Assembly: GCA_016788885.1 (NCBI GenBank)
Contig: JAEURX010000038.1
Coordinates: forward strand, 1 to 64,000
Length of the DNA: 64,000 nucleotides
DNA from: Nitrospira sp.
GTDB lineage: Bacteria > Nitrospirota > Nitrospiria > Nitrospirales > Nitrospiraceae
Direction of reading: 5' to 3'
The position numbers and the translations under genes were made by a program. Below, piece after piece: positions 17,009 to 25,616 of the stretch (its first letter is position 1; each line of letters starts with the position of its first letter). A model generated the notes under the pieces. The model saw nothing but the letters and a program-made list of their open reading frames with translations. It had not been told where the DNA came from and searched no databases.

Positions 17009-18055
17009 TTAAGTCCCAACCTCTTCCAAAATTTGTGCTATTGCATCAAATGCCTTCTGCACTGAAACCGTAGTAATGCATTTTTGTGAAATCGGACATT
17101 TCGAAAAAAGGGGTGTCTCGAAACACGGCATACATGGCAAGGAGTAATCCGTCTTCACGATGAGATTCCTCTTTCCCAATGGCTGCGTCTGATTAATTCT
17201 TGTTGGGCCGGCAACGGTCACAACAGGCACGCCAACCGCTGCAGCAACATGCCCTAATCCGGTATCGCCACATAGAAAAACATTTGTCCTCGCTATGCAT
17301 GCAGCCACGACACTAAGAGGCATGTCCTGAAATCGCACAACCCTCTTAGCCATATCCTTCGATCCGGCCTCAAACAGCCGATCCTCTGGGCCGAAAAACA
17401 GAGCTACTTTTCCATTTGGGAATTCGGTCAAAAACCGCGAGATGACATCCCAGCACCATGGCTCTGGGAGTTTCTTATCTTGTTCAAATACGCCACAGCC
17501 TGGATGCAAACCCATGACAACATGCCCCTCGAGTTCGTGCTCACGCCATACCAACGCCGCATCTGTCTCCTGCGCCTGGTTTAAATGAAATTTTGCAGAT
17601 AAATTTCCATTGGTTTCAGCATCGGGAAGCAACAATTTAAGGATTTGGATATTCTCCAGACTCCGATGATTCATAAGGTTTGTCTGCCGCCAATGCGTGT
17701 ATCCCCAGCCGCGACTGGCAATGCCGCCTCCGGCAACCAGTTTCAAACCCGACAACAACCTCAACAGGAGACCTACTTTTGGCGATAGCCCTGTCGCTAC
17801 GATCGCAGCATCAAACCGCTCAAGTCGAACCTTGGAAAAAAACAACAGTATGTCGAGCACAGACCTTTTGCGAAATGACATGCTTCTTACTTCGTCGCAG
17901 AGATCGGAGCCTCTTATCACATCCCCAGCTGCCAACGATCCTGCCACAACTGTGACGTGGGCGTTCGGCAACGCCGTGCGAAGCACATGCAGCATCGGCG
18001 TGGTCATAATCATGTCCCCGATACCCCAGGTCTGAATAACGAGGACTTTTTTCAT
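17009..18055 (-). CDS. family 9 glycosyltransferase (heptosyltransferase-like)
   Basis: This 348-residue GT-B enzyme is related to the ADP-heptose:LPS heptosyltransferases. The N-terminal motif is VLVIQTWGIGDMIMTTPMLHVLR. The C-terminal donor site is NVFLCGDTGLGHVAAAVGVPVVTVAGPT. A cysteine-rich tail (CMPCFETPLFSKCPISQKC) is common in this family. It ends 4 bases before the polymerase start and its start overlaps an 86-codon frame as ATGA. It either builds the exopolysaccharide repeat unit or modifies an LPS core; the locus favours the former. Confidence 0.88.
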   Translation of the reverse strand: MKKVLVIQTWGIGDMIMTTPMLHVLRTALPNAHVTVVAGSLAAGDVIRGSDLCDEVRSMSFRKRSVLDILLFFSKVRLERFDAAIVATGLSPKVGLLLRLLSGLKLVAGGGIASRGWGYTHWRQTNLMNHRSLENIQILKLLLPDAETNGNLSAKFHLNQAQETDAALVWREHELEGHVVMGLHPGCGVFEQDKKLPEPWCWDVISRFLTEFPNGKVALFFGPEDRLFEAGSKDMAKRVVRFQDMPLSVVAACIARTNVFLCGDTGLGHVAAAVGVPVVTVAGPTRINQTQPLGKRNLIVKTDYSLPCMPCFETPLFSKCPISQKCITTVSVQKAFDAIAQILEEVGT

Positions 18056-18312
18056 GCGACCTCAAAGGATGGTCGCCCTTGCTGCTTCCAAAGTAACACC
18101 AAAGCCTCCACTCCGTCCTGAGACGAATACCTGGCGAGGGCTCCACATGCAACGACATAAACAACCGTCGATGCACACACATGCGCCCTATTTTCCGCGG
18201 GCCACAGAAACAGCCGGGGTAAACGTACCCCTACACAGAAAAGTGGCCCAAGAAGGCATGGAGTCGATTCACAGGCAAACACCCCACCAAGCTTTTTGTC
18301 CATCACAGCCAT
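18052..18312 (-). CDS. questionable 86-codon frame coupled to the GT9 gene
   Basis: This frame in the 327-base gap between the GT9 and flippase genes ends with a TGA that overlaps the GT9 ATG (ATGA), as true operon neighbours do here. ATG 18312 has a weak GGAAG about 10 bases upstream. The translated protein has seven cysteines, hydrophobic patches and no recognisable domain. It could be a small uncharacterised protein, the remnant of a larger gene, or chance. I see nothing else in this gap. Confidence 0.25.
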   Translation of the reverse strand: MAVMDKKLGGVFACESTPCLLGPLFCVGVRLPRLFLWPAENRAHVCASTVVYVVACGALARYSSQDGVEALVLLWKQQGRPSFEVA

Positions 18313-18382
18313 TAAAAGATCACTTCCGGCTCGTCATATAAACCTTGGCTGAATTACACGACATCTTGTGAGAGAGAATGAT

Positions 18383-19702
18383 CTACGCAACAGCCGCGGG
18401 CATCCGCCTCACCATGAAACGAAATAGATAGAGACCTTCGAATAAGACCTGAAACCCAACTGCTATGACATAGCTGACCATGAGACCATTTCGACCATGA
18501 TGCACGAATAACGGATAGCTAATGACCATTTGCAGAATGTACCGTGCCGAATAAATGATTGAGACTGCATGCATCCGTCCATCGCTGAGGAGGGGCATCA
18601 AGAGCACCCTTGAAATGGCCTCAGCGGGAAGAGCCCATACGGCCAACTCCAATAAACGCCCTGTCTTTTCAGCGGCCGACGCATCGAACAGACCACCGCC
18701 AAACGCCAACCCAACCACCTCGCGCGCGTTCCAATAAATCGCAGACGCCATCGACATGGTTACAAGGAACAGGCCGACGCAACAGGACAAGAGGATCCAT
18801 TTGGCCGAATGCACATCTCCAGATTTCAGATAGCGAATGTACCGAGGGCCCATCACCAGAGCCAATGGTTTGCCCGCAAGTATAGAGAGCGGATAAATGA
18901 GCGCGAGCGCATAGGTCATCATCGCGATGCTTCCTACCCCATCCATCGAGGCCAACGCTCTCAACAATCCCATCGCTACCTGAGCCAATACGGCCGTTAG
19001 AAGGAGCCCGAATCCTTGGCTCATAAGAGAGCACATTTTGCCCTTTCCAACGTCAAGCCTTGGCTTGTAATGAAATCCCGTGACCCGTGTGAACATCATC
19101 CATAGGAAGGCGAGACCCACCGCACCAAAGACACACAAAGATAGGGCGGTTTCGTTCAGCGTCGGAGCATAACCAAAAATCCACCAACTTCCGACAATTC
19201 CCATTCGACTTACCGCCTGACAGACTTCCGCCCCCACAGGCACTCCATACGCAGTGAGTATGGAACTAAGAAAAGACCCGACCCCCAATACAAGGACCAA
19301 CGGCATCAACAGGACAATAAGGCTGACCGCTTCATGTTTCGCCGCGCCCTGAAGTCCTGGGGCTAACAATTCGGTGAGCGGGATCGAAAACATGGCGGCC
19401 AGGACGACCAAACTCGTGAAGCATAGCAACAGGTAGCTCAAAATCCCGGAGAACAGATCATTGGCGTAATTGAAGTCTTTGCTGTGAACCCCTGAAAATT
19501 TTGCGGCGATGAGGGCCTCAAAAAATACGAAGCCGCTCATACTCATCAACATAAACGGGACCGAATAGGCGACATCAAATGCATCCTTGTGCGACGACGT
19601 TCCCCAATTCGACGCCAAAAACTTCATAAACAAATATCCAACAAACGCGTTGAGCGCGACTTGTGTCGTGAACGACCAATGCCTGAGGATGTCCTTCATC
19701 AT
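18383..19702 (-). CDS. MurJ/Wzx-like lipid-linked oligosaccharide flippase
   Basis: The 439-residue protein has about 12-14 predicted membrane helices and the overall pattern of the MOP superfamily (MviN/MurJ and Wzx). The N-terminal part shows the usual SHKDAFDVAYSVPFMLMSMSGF segment, and the second half repeats the arrangement (GLFDASAAEKTGRLLELAVWALPAEAISRVLL). In this locus it should move the finished lipid-linked repeat unit across the inner membrane for polymerisation. It is the first gene of the minus-strand cluster and starts 190 bases from the divergent barrel gene. A dedicated MurJ is less likely here but cannot be excluded. Confidence 0.75.
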   Translation of the reverse strand: MMKDILRHWSFTTQVALNAFVGYLFMKFLASNWGTSSHKDAFDVAYSVPFMLMSMSGFVFFEALIAAKFSGVHSKDFNYANDLFSGILSYLLLCFTSLVVLAAMFSIPLTELLAPGLQGAAKHEAVSLIVLLMPLVLVLGVGSFLSSILTAYGVPVGAEVCQAVSRMGIVGSWWIFGYAPTLNETALSLCVFGAVGLAFLWMMFTRVTGFHYKPRLDVGKGKMCSLMSQGFGLLLTAVLAQVAMGLLRALASMDGVGSIAMMTYALALIYPLSILAGKPLALVMGPRYIRYLKSGDVHSAKWILLSCCVGLFLVTMSMASAIYWNAREVVGLAFGGGLFDASAAEKTGRLLELAVWALPAEAISRVLLMPLLSDGRMHAVSIIYSARYILQMVISYPLFVHHGRNGLMVSYVIAVGFQVLFEGLYLFRFMVRRMPAAVA

Positions 19703-19892
19703 ATCAACGGGGAAACCATCGCTACACCGCGAACCGTCTCAAATCTTCCCAGTGAATAGAAAACCAATTCCCGCTAGGCGGCATTCCTGTCGACTCATAT
19801 TCCCTTTGGTCGATCCTTGTCCATGCCGTATCTTGAAACAATGTATTTAATTGACGCCGCACCTGCGTAGTTCTTATCATCGCCCCCCACAC

Positions 19893-22154
19893 GTGAAACC
19901 ACCGCTCATTCATCGAATTGGTTGCGGCCTGTTCTGGGCAAGCTTACTCACGCTCGCCTATCTATTCCCAATCAGTGACCTCTTTGCAGAAGAAGCCGTT
20001 CAGCCGTCAGTTGCCCGCCTCCTCGACGCCCGCTTCTCCGTCAGCACCTTCATGCTCAACCTCGAGAAACAAGGCCTGGAGGACAATACCTTCACGAACG
20101 GCCTGGGACGCGACACGACACTCATCGGCAATTTGGTCAACGCGACCGTCTATCGGCGGTTGCTCCCCAATCTCGAAGCGGAGCTCGGGGTCTTTGCCAA
20201 TATACCCTTCGGACACGATACTGAAGTATCTCAAGTCCGGCCCATCGTCCGCCTGACCTATCAGCCGATCGATCAGCTCACCGCCGTCGCCGGGACGATC
20301 CGCACTCCGCACCGGGATTTCCACGACGCCGTCTTCGACAACGGCAACCGGTTCCTGCGTCCCATCGAGCAGGGGGCTCAAATGCTAGTGGATTCCCAAC
20401 ACTATCGGCAAGACCTGTTCATCAACTGGCAGCAGGCATTTCAGGGCTTGTCGCCGAACCGCTTCGACGTGGGATATGCCGGACAGCTGAAGTTCGGTCC
20501 GCTTCGATTCAACGGCCAAGCCCATTGGGTACGCAATGGGCAAGCCCTGTTCAAGCTGGACCGCTCCTTTAATACGCGCGACAACCTGGTGGTCGCCGCC
20601 GGCCCAGAACTGGTCCTGACGCCGCCCCGATTCTTCCGCTCCGCCGACTGGTGGAATGAAATCGGCATCAGTTACACCTATTTGGCAAGTTTCAACCAGG
20701 CTGATGACGGCTCTCCGACCTCTCGTGGGCGCGGCTACGAGCTTCGGGGCTGGCTCGACCTGGCCGGATGGCGTCCCTATGTGTCCTTCTGGAAAGGCCG
20801 GAACTTTCTCAGCCAGCAGGGCGATCCTGAATTTAGGGCGAGTAATTTCCCGGAATTCGGACTCTCCAAAACGGTACGGCTTGGAGACCGGGCATCAATT
20901 GAGTTTGGGGCCCAGGCCCGCCGAATCCGCGCCTTCTATACCGAAGACTCGATCAACTATTTCACCCGCGACACGTTCAAATGGGTGAATCAGGAATATC
21001 TGGTCTTCAACTGGAACTGGGACACGAATCACGCCGACCTCATTGGCGATGTCTGGGCTTCAGTTTCTCAACCTGCCGAGAAGGACCTGGACACGTCTTC
21101 AGCACGTCGGTTCCGGGTGAAGCTCGACACCTTGACCTACGTGTATAGTGTGGCCTATTCCGGCGTTCGACAGATTCATGGACTGCCGGTCTCAAACCAT
21201 ATATTCGCGGGCCAATACCTTGCCCCAGTGCTTCAGTACAAGGTCACTCCACAGCTGACGCTTGATGCCGGTGTCTTCGCCGGTCTGCCGGTAGCGGATA
21301 CCCAACGGTTTCACACGGTGCAGCCGATTCTTTCCGCCGAATATGCGATGTTTCCGGATGTGCACCTGGTGGCTGGTACATTGCGACGCAACCATCCCTT
21401 CGTGGATGCATTGTTTGACGATGCGAAGTTATTCTCTCGCCCAATCGAACAGGGTTTCCAACTGCTGGTCGATCAGGAACACTATCAGCAAGATCTCTTT
21501 ATCAACTGGAACCAAATTGAAACGTTCCAAAAAGCCGAGCGGTTCGATGTGGGCTATGCCGGCCGGGTAGCGGCGGGGCCTTTCGCGTTAAACGGCCAGG
21601 TGTATTGGACCCATTCCGGTGGCGCACAATATTCCGAGGCGCGCACATTTTTCGGACCTGGCCTGCCCCGCGATCGTCCTGCCGGGAACAATTTTCTGAC
21701 TGCCTTCGGGCCGCAATTCACGTTTCAACCCCGACAGTACTGGTCCGCCGTGCCCTGGTTCCGGGAAATCGACATCATGGCTCTCTATCTCACTAGCCAG
21801 AATGAGCCCACGCAAAGTGGTTCCCCGATTGTCCGCGGTCGCGGATATCAATTCACTGCCGGATTGAACCTCGATGGCTGGCGCCCTTATGTCACGATTT
21901 GGCGAGGGGAGCAGTTCGTGAGTGAACGTGGCGACCCCGCGTATTATGCAGGAGATTTTACGGAATTCGGTCTCGTGAAAGACGTGGTATTACCGGCAGG
22001 TTTTTCTCTCCGCTTCGGCGGATTTGGACGCACCATCGAACGGCATCTCACCCATACCGAATATGCGCTGCTCAACTGGTCATGGGATCAATCGAGATGG
22101 CGAGGATTCTGCCTACGCCCCACCTTGTTGCATCGAGAAGAAACCCAGTGCTGA
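19893..22154 (+). CDS. outer-membrane beta-barrel protein with two tandem homologous halves (753 aa)
   Basis: Function unknown. The signal peptide is CGLFWASLLTLAYLFPISDLFA. The mature protein consists of two related units, about residues 35-360 and 420-750, that share the same order of motifs. These are RPIEQG followed by LLVD, a QDLFINW segment, FDVGYAG, then SRGRGYELRGWLDLAGWRPYV in unit 1 and VRGRGYQFTAGLNLDGWRPYV in unit 2. The next pair is QQGDPEFRASNFPEFGL and ERGDPAYYAGDFTEFGL. The alternating aromatic pattern indicates beta-barrel strands. The start is uncertain: GTG 19893 gives the cleanest signal peptide, and TTG 19851 is possible. It is transcribed away from the exopolysaccharide cluster and may be a surface partner of it. 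Confidence 0.7.
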   Translation: MKPPLIHRIGCGLFWASLLTLAYLFPISDLFAEEAVQPSVARLLDARFSVSTFMLNLEKQGLEDNTFTNGLGRDTTLIGNLVNATVYRRLLPNLEAELGVFANIPFGHDTEVSQVRPIVRLTYQPIDQLTAVAGTIRTPHRDFHDAVFDNGNRFLRPIEQGAQMLVDSQHYRQDLFINWQQAFQGLSPNRFDVGYAGQLKFGPLRFNGQAHWVRNGQALFKLDRSFNTRDNLVVAAGPELVLTPPRFFRSADWWNEIGISYTYLASFNQADDGSPTSRGRGYELRGWLDLAGWRPYVSFWKGRNFLSQQGDPEFRASNFPEFGLSKTVRLGDRASIEFGAQARRIRAFYTEDSINYFTRDTFKWVNQEYLVFNWNWDTNHADLIGDVWASVSQPAEKDLDTSSARRFRVKLDTLTYVYSVAYSGVRQIHGLPVSNHIFAGQYLAPVLQYKVTPQLTLDAGVFAGLPVADTQRFHTVQPILSAEYAMFPDVHLVAGTLRRNHPFVDALFDDAKLFSRPIEQGFQLLVDQEHYQQDLFINWNQIETFQKAERFDVGYAGRVAAGPFALNGQVYWTHSGGAQYSEARTFFGPGLPRDRPAGNNFLTAFGPQFTFQPRQYWSAVPWFREIDIMALYLTSQNEPTQSGSPIVRGRGYQFTAGLNLDGWRPYVTIWRGEQFVSERGDPAYYAGDFTEFGLVKDVVLPAGFSLRFGGFGRTIERHLTHTEYALLNWSWDQSRWRGFCLRPTLLHREETQC

Positions 22155-22247
22155 TCAGCCTCAGCCGTGGTGAACGTTTCATCTGTTTTTCAAGCAAGGA
22201 GGATTGCCACCTGACGGACCGTGCACCTGCCCGGATACACTTCTCGC

Positions 22248-22276
22248 TTGCCACCTCGCATGAAGCTCGCTAGAGT
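22248..22276 (+). promoter_or_regulatory. predicted sigma70-type promoter before the small barrel gene
   Basis: TTGCCA at 22248-22253 is followed by a 17-base spacer and TAGAGT at 22271-22276. It lies about 50 bases before the start codon of the gene at 22327. Confidence 0.45.
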
Positions 22277-22326
22277 AGCACTCTGAGACAATTTCGGGGA
22301 AATCCCTGTCGGTGAGAGGAGAAATA

Positions 22327-22950
22327 ATGGGTCGCTGGTTCGTCGCACTACTGTTCCTAGTCCTGTTGGGCTTACCTACACGCGCACTGGCAGAAACCTA
22401 TGTCGCCGCAGGCATCGGTATGAACGCCCCCTCCTTTGACACCACCGATGCCGGAAAGGTGGCACTCCAGAAAGACCTCTTTTACGGAGGCAAGATCGGC
22501 CATTATTTTAACGATCGCGGCTACAACTGGTTTGGGATTGAAGTGGACGCGTACCGTTCTACGCCAGGCATCAAACAACAAACATTGCCGACATCCAGCA
22601 ACCCTCGACTATCGGGGCCGATTCCTGGTGCGGATTTGATGGTGCATTCCCTAGCTTTTAATGCATTGGTCCGCGTCACCGGCTATCAATACAAGGTGGA
22701 ACCCTATGCAGGACTTGGCATCGGCCTGAATGTCGGGAATATTTCAAGCGGCAATTTCAGACCAGAAGCATCATTTGCCCCAAGCTTTAACGTGTTGGCT
22801 GGCATTCGGTACTACATGACCGAGTCGATTGCTCCCTTCATTGAGTACAAGTATAACTTCGCCCAATTCAAATTCGACCGCAGCAATGTCACGGCCGACT
22901 ACCGCGCCAATCTGTTCATGTTCGGCATCGCTTATCATTTCGGTCGATAG
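22327..22950 (+). CDS. small outer-membrane beta-barrel protein (207 aa)
   Basis: The protein has a signal peptide (ALLFLVLLGLPTRALA) and about eight amphipathic strands, in the style of OmpA/OmpW-like eight-stranded barrels. Examples are ETYVAAGIGMNAPSF, YKVEPYAGLGIGLNVG, FNVLAGIRYYMTE and IAPFIEYKYNFAQFKF. It ends in FGIAYHFGR, close to a typical barrel end. ATG 22327 is favoured by AGAGGAG 6 bases ahead, rather than the GTG at 22312. It has its own promoter and is convergent with the antiporter gene. The precise function is unknown; proteins of this size are often structural or adhesive. Confidence 0.75.
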   Translation: MGRWFVALLFLVLLGLPTRALAETYVAAGIGMNAPSFDTTDAGKVALQKDLFYGGKIGHYFNDRGYNWFGIEVDAYRSTPGIKQQTLPTSSNPRLSGPIPGADLMVHSLAFNALVRVTGYQYKVEPYAGLGIGLNVGNISSGNFRPEASFAPSFNVLAGIRYYMTESIAPFIEYKYNFAQFKFDRSNVTADYRANLFMFGIAYHFGR

Positions 22951-23120
22951 GACGATTCACTCGTATCCCAACCACTTTACGACAGCTGCAATCAACGTCC
23001 CTCCTTTTGGACACATCGTGGTCGGGTCCATCCGGAGCCTTGATCACTTCACCTGCGCCGGTCTTCTCATGCCATTAGGAATCATGCGGTCATAGCTAGT
23101 CGCAGAGCAGACCTTACACC

Positions 23121-24866
23121 TCAGATACTTCTCTCCGCCCCGACCTCCCCGGCTTTGACATTCTCTGCGTCTGTTTCTTCACCAGACGAGCGAAAATCCT
23201 GGCAGGATTTCAGGTACGCGAGAATGCTCGACTTCGGAATCGTTAAGGCCTGGAACGCATGCCGGATCAAGGTATGTGCCCCCTCAACTTCGGGCAGGAT
23301 GATTTCCGTGGCGCCAACGTCTTTCAGGTCTTCCGCCTCCCGAAATCCATGCGCCCGGACCAGCACGGGGATTTTCTCATTCAGTCCGCGCAGTCGACGA
23401 AGGGTGAGTGATGCCTCGCTGATGACCGGAAGCGCAACAATCGCTAACGCCGCTCGTTGAGCACCGGCTGCGTTCAACAGCTCGGTTTGCGAGGCATCTC
23501 CATACACGCATGAAATGCCTCGACGACGTAGCTGTCGCACGAGGTCCGGGTCCCGCTCGATCACCGTGTAGGGAATCTCGAAATGGTCGAGAGCCAGACC
23601 TACGGTGCTTCCCATGCGACCGAACCCGCAGACCACCACGTGCCCTGCTTGTTCGTCTTGGATTGCCCCCTGGACCGGCACCGAAGCCCGCCCCATTCGC
23701 AAATGCAATGCTGCGACCCATCTCGGTGCATATCGAACCAGGGGGGCGTTGAGCAGAATGCTGAGTAGCGAGGCGGCAAGGGTGGCATTGTACACATCTT
23801 CGCCCACATGGCCTGCCGTTTTGGCGACATGCACCAACACGAAAGAAAATTCGCCGATCTGCGTGAGCCCCACACCGACGAGCAGTGCCGTTCCCCATGC
23901 ATAGCGGAAGAACCGGACCACCAGCGTCCAAATGACAAATTTCCCGACGACAATCAATCCCAGCATGAGGCCCAGCAATGGCAGATTGGCCCAGACGACA
24001 CGCGGATCGATCAGAATGCCGATCGTCACAAAAAAGAGGGCGACGAACGCATCACGTAGTGACAGCAACCGGGCGAGCATTTCGTGCCCATATTCCGAAC
24101 CGCTGATGATCAGCCCGGCCAGAAATGCGCCAAGGGCGAGGGACAATCCCGCCATTTGCGTCACGGCCGCCGTTCCGATGCCCAAGGACAACGAGACCAG
24201 CAGAAAGAGTTCGGCATTTTGTGTCTTCGCAATACGCGTCAACAGCGGAGGAATTGCTTTCGCAGCGAGATACGAGAAGGGAACCAGAATCAGGACCGCC
24301 AACCATAAGGCTTTTCCAATCGTGGCGAACCGGCCCGGCTCCAGAGCCCCGAGCGCCGGCAGCAGCACGGTTAGCACGACCACCGCAAGGTCCTCGACCA
24401 GCGTGATCCCGATCATCACCCGGCCGTGTTTGGCACGCAAATCTCCGCTGTCCAGCAGCAAGCGAGCCAGGACCATCGTGCTGGCCACAGACACGACCGC
24501 GCCAATGACCACGCTTTGAATAAAGTTCCATCCCACCACATGCCCGACTCCGACGCCGAGCAGGATGGAGAGGACGATGCCGATGGGCCCTCCGAGGAGG
24601 GCGACCCAGCGCACCCGTAATAAATCATTCAAAGAAAATTCAATCCCGATGCAAAACATCAGGAGGATGACACCGATCTCGGCGAACAATTCGAAACTAT
24701 GGACGTCCGAGATAGAAGGACCCGGCGTCAAGGGGCTGATTAAAATGCCGCCGAAGACATACCCCAAAATCAACGGCTGACGAAGCAGATAGGCGGAGGT
24801 TCCGCCGAGGACCGCGGCGATGAACACATAGGCGAGATCTCGGAAGAAAATGGGATCTGGGGCCAT
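23121..24866 (-). CDS. CPA2 monovalent cation:proton antiporter with RCK domain (KefB/YbaL-like)
   Basis: The 581-residue protein joins about 12 membrane helices (residues 5-385) to a cytoplasmic TrkA-N/RCK domain. CPA2 features include FELFAEIGVILLMFCIGIEFSL and the paired helix GITLVEDLAVVVLTVLLP. The nucleotide-binding Rossmann motif is HVVVCGFGRMGSTVGLAL, and GDASQTELL follows at about residue 460. Such proteins exchange potassium or sodium for protons under control of NAD(H) or other ligands on the RCK domain. ATG 24866 has GAGAGGAC close ahead. It is monocistronic. Confidence 0.9.
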   Translation of the reverse strand: MAPDPIFFRDLAYVFIAAVLGGTSAYLLRQPLILGYVFGGILISPLTPGPSISDVHSFELFAEIGVILLMFCIGIEFSLNDLLRVRWVALLGGPIGIVLSILLGVGVGHVVGWNFIQSVVIGAVVSVASTMVLARLLLDSGDLRAKHGRVMIGITLVEDLAVVVLTVLLPALGALEPGRFATIGKALWLAVLILVPFSYLAAKAIPPLLTRIAKTQNAELFLLVSLSLGIGTAAVTQMAGLSLALGAFLAGLIISGSEYGHEMLARLLSLRDAFVALFFVTIGILIDPRVVWANLPLLGLMLGLIVVGKFVIWTLVVRFFRYAWGTALLVGVGLTQIGEFSFVLVHVAKTAGHVGEDVYNATLAASLLSILLNAPLVRYAPRWVAALHLRMGRASVPVQGAIQDEQAGHVVVCGFGRMGSTVGLALDHFEIPYTVIERDPDLVRQLRRRGISCVYGDASQTELLNAAGAQRAALAIVALPVISEASLTLRRLRGLNEKIPVLVRAHGFREAEDLKDVGATEIILPEVEGAHTLIRHAFQALTIPKSSILAYLKSCQDFRSSGEETDAENVKAGEVGAERSI

Positions 24867-25439
24867 GAGTCCTCTCAGATAAAGTATCGTCCTTGCAGCC
24901 TAGCAGGTTCCGACGAAATACAGCTACGCCAGTCGCCCAGTCGGCTGGCCGACTATGGAACCAGGCCTTCCATATTCTACCCATTTGGCAACTGAGGACG
25001 TGGAATTCTTTACCGATGGTATTGGATGGCTTCAGCTATCGCAAGATAGGACAGCTACCAGTCTGTATAACCCTTAACCTGGACAGTGGTCGATTGGTAT
25101 TGGCGCATCAAGGCAAAGTTTTTCCTGCAAACCATACCGCCTCGAGCAACGTGGGGAGGTTACGTCGGCCAGTCCAAACGGAATGTGGAGTCAAGCGGGG
25201 TGCAGCACAGGAGTGGGATTCAACGTCATAGGATACTTCAGTGAGGTCAATCCGAGTTGGATACCATGGACGCGAATCGGGCGTGATGGAATGTGCCGAT
25301 CGATTCGGGCAAAAGCAAAGGGTACTGACTCGCCAGCGGCTCAAGCGTATGAAGAATAAATCACTGGCGGGTTGTCTTCGGCGGCGACAATGAGGAGAGC
25401 CCTCGACTGAACAGCCGGCGGCATGCACGAAGTGCGGTT
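24867..25439. other. intergenic stretch without recognisable gene
   Basis: This stretch of about 570 bases lies between the antiporter start and the tRNA-Cys gene. Only short frames without signal peptide, domain or ribosome site are present. I see no repeat or RNA structure that I can support. Confidence 0.5.
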
Positions 25440-25515
25440 TGGAGGCGCCGGGCGGGTTCGAACCGCCGCATCGCAGTTTTGCAGACTGCTCCCTTAGCCA
25501 CTTGGGTACGGCGCC
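25440..25515 (-). tRNA. tRNA-Cys (GCA anticodon)
   Basis: The minus strand folds as a full cloverleaf: acceptor GGCGCCG with CGGCGCC, D stem CCC/GGG, anticodon stem GCAGT/ACTGC around the loop CTGCAAA (anticodon GCA), and T arm GGCGG-TTCGAAC-CCGCC. The discriminator base is T (U73), the known identity base for cysteine tRNA, and CCA is encoded at 25442-25440. Confidence 0.96.
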
Positions 25516-25524
25516 ACGGGTCGG

Positions 25525-25554
25525 ATTATAGAAGGGGGAGCGTCAGGAACTCAA
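25525..25554 (-). promoter_or_regulatory. promoter of tRNA-Cys
   Basis: On the minus strand TTGAGT (25554-25549) is followed by an 18-base spacer and a perfect TATAAT (25530-25525). The tRNA 5' end lies 9 bases further on. Confidence 0.75.
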
Positions 25555-25616
25555 CCGCGAAGAGCGGAGAAACAGAGGAATCTTCAACAATACAGCTGAT
25601 GGTCTACTGCCGTAGA

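Noticed and set aside
25108-25428. 106-codon minus-strand frame upstream of the tRNA-Cys region
   Set aside because: It has no ribosome site or recognisable motif, and the composition looks random.
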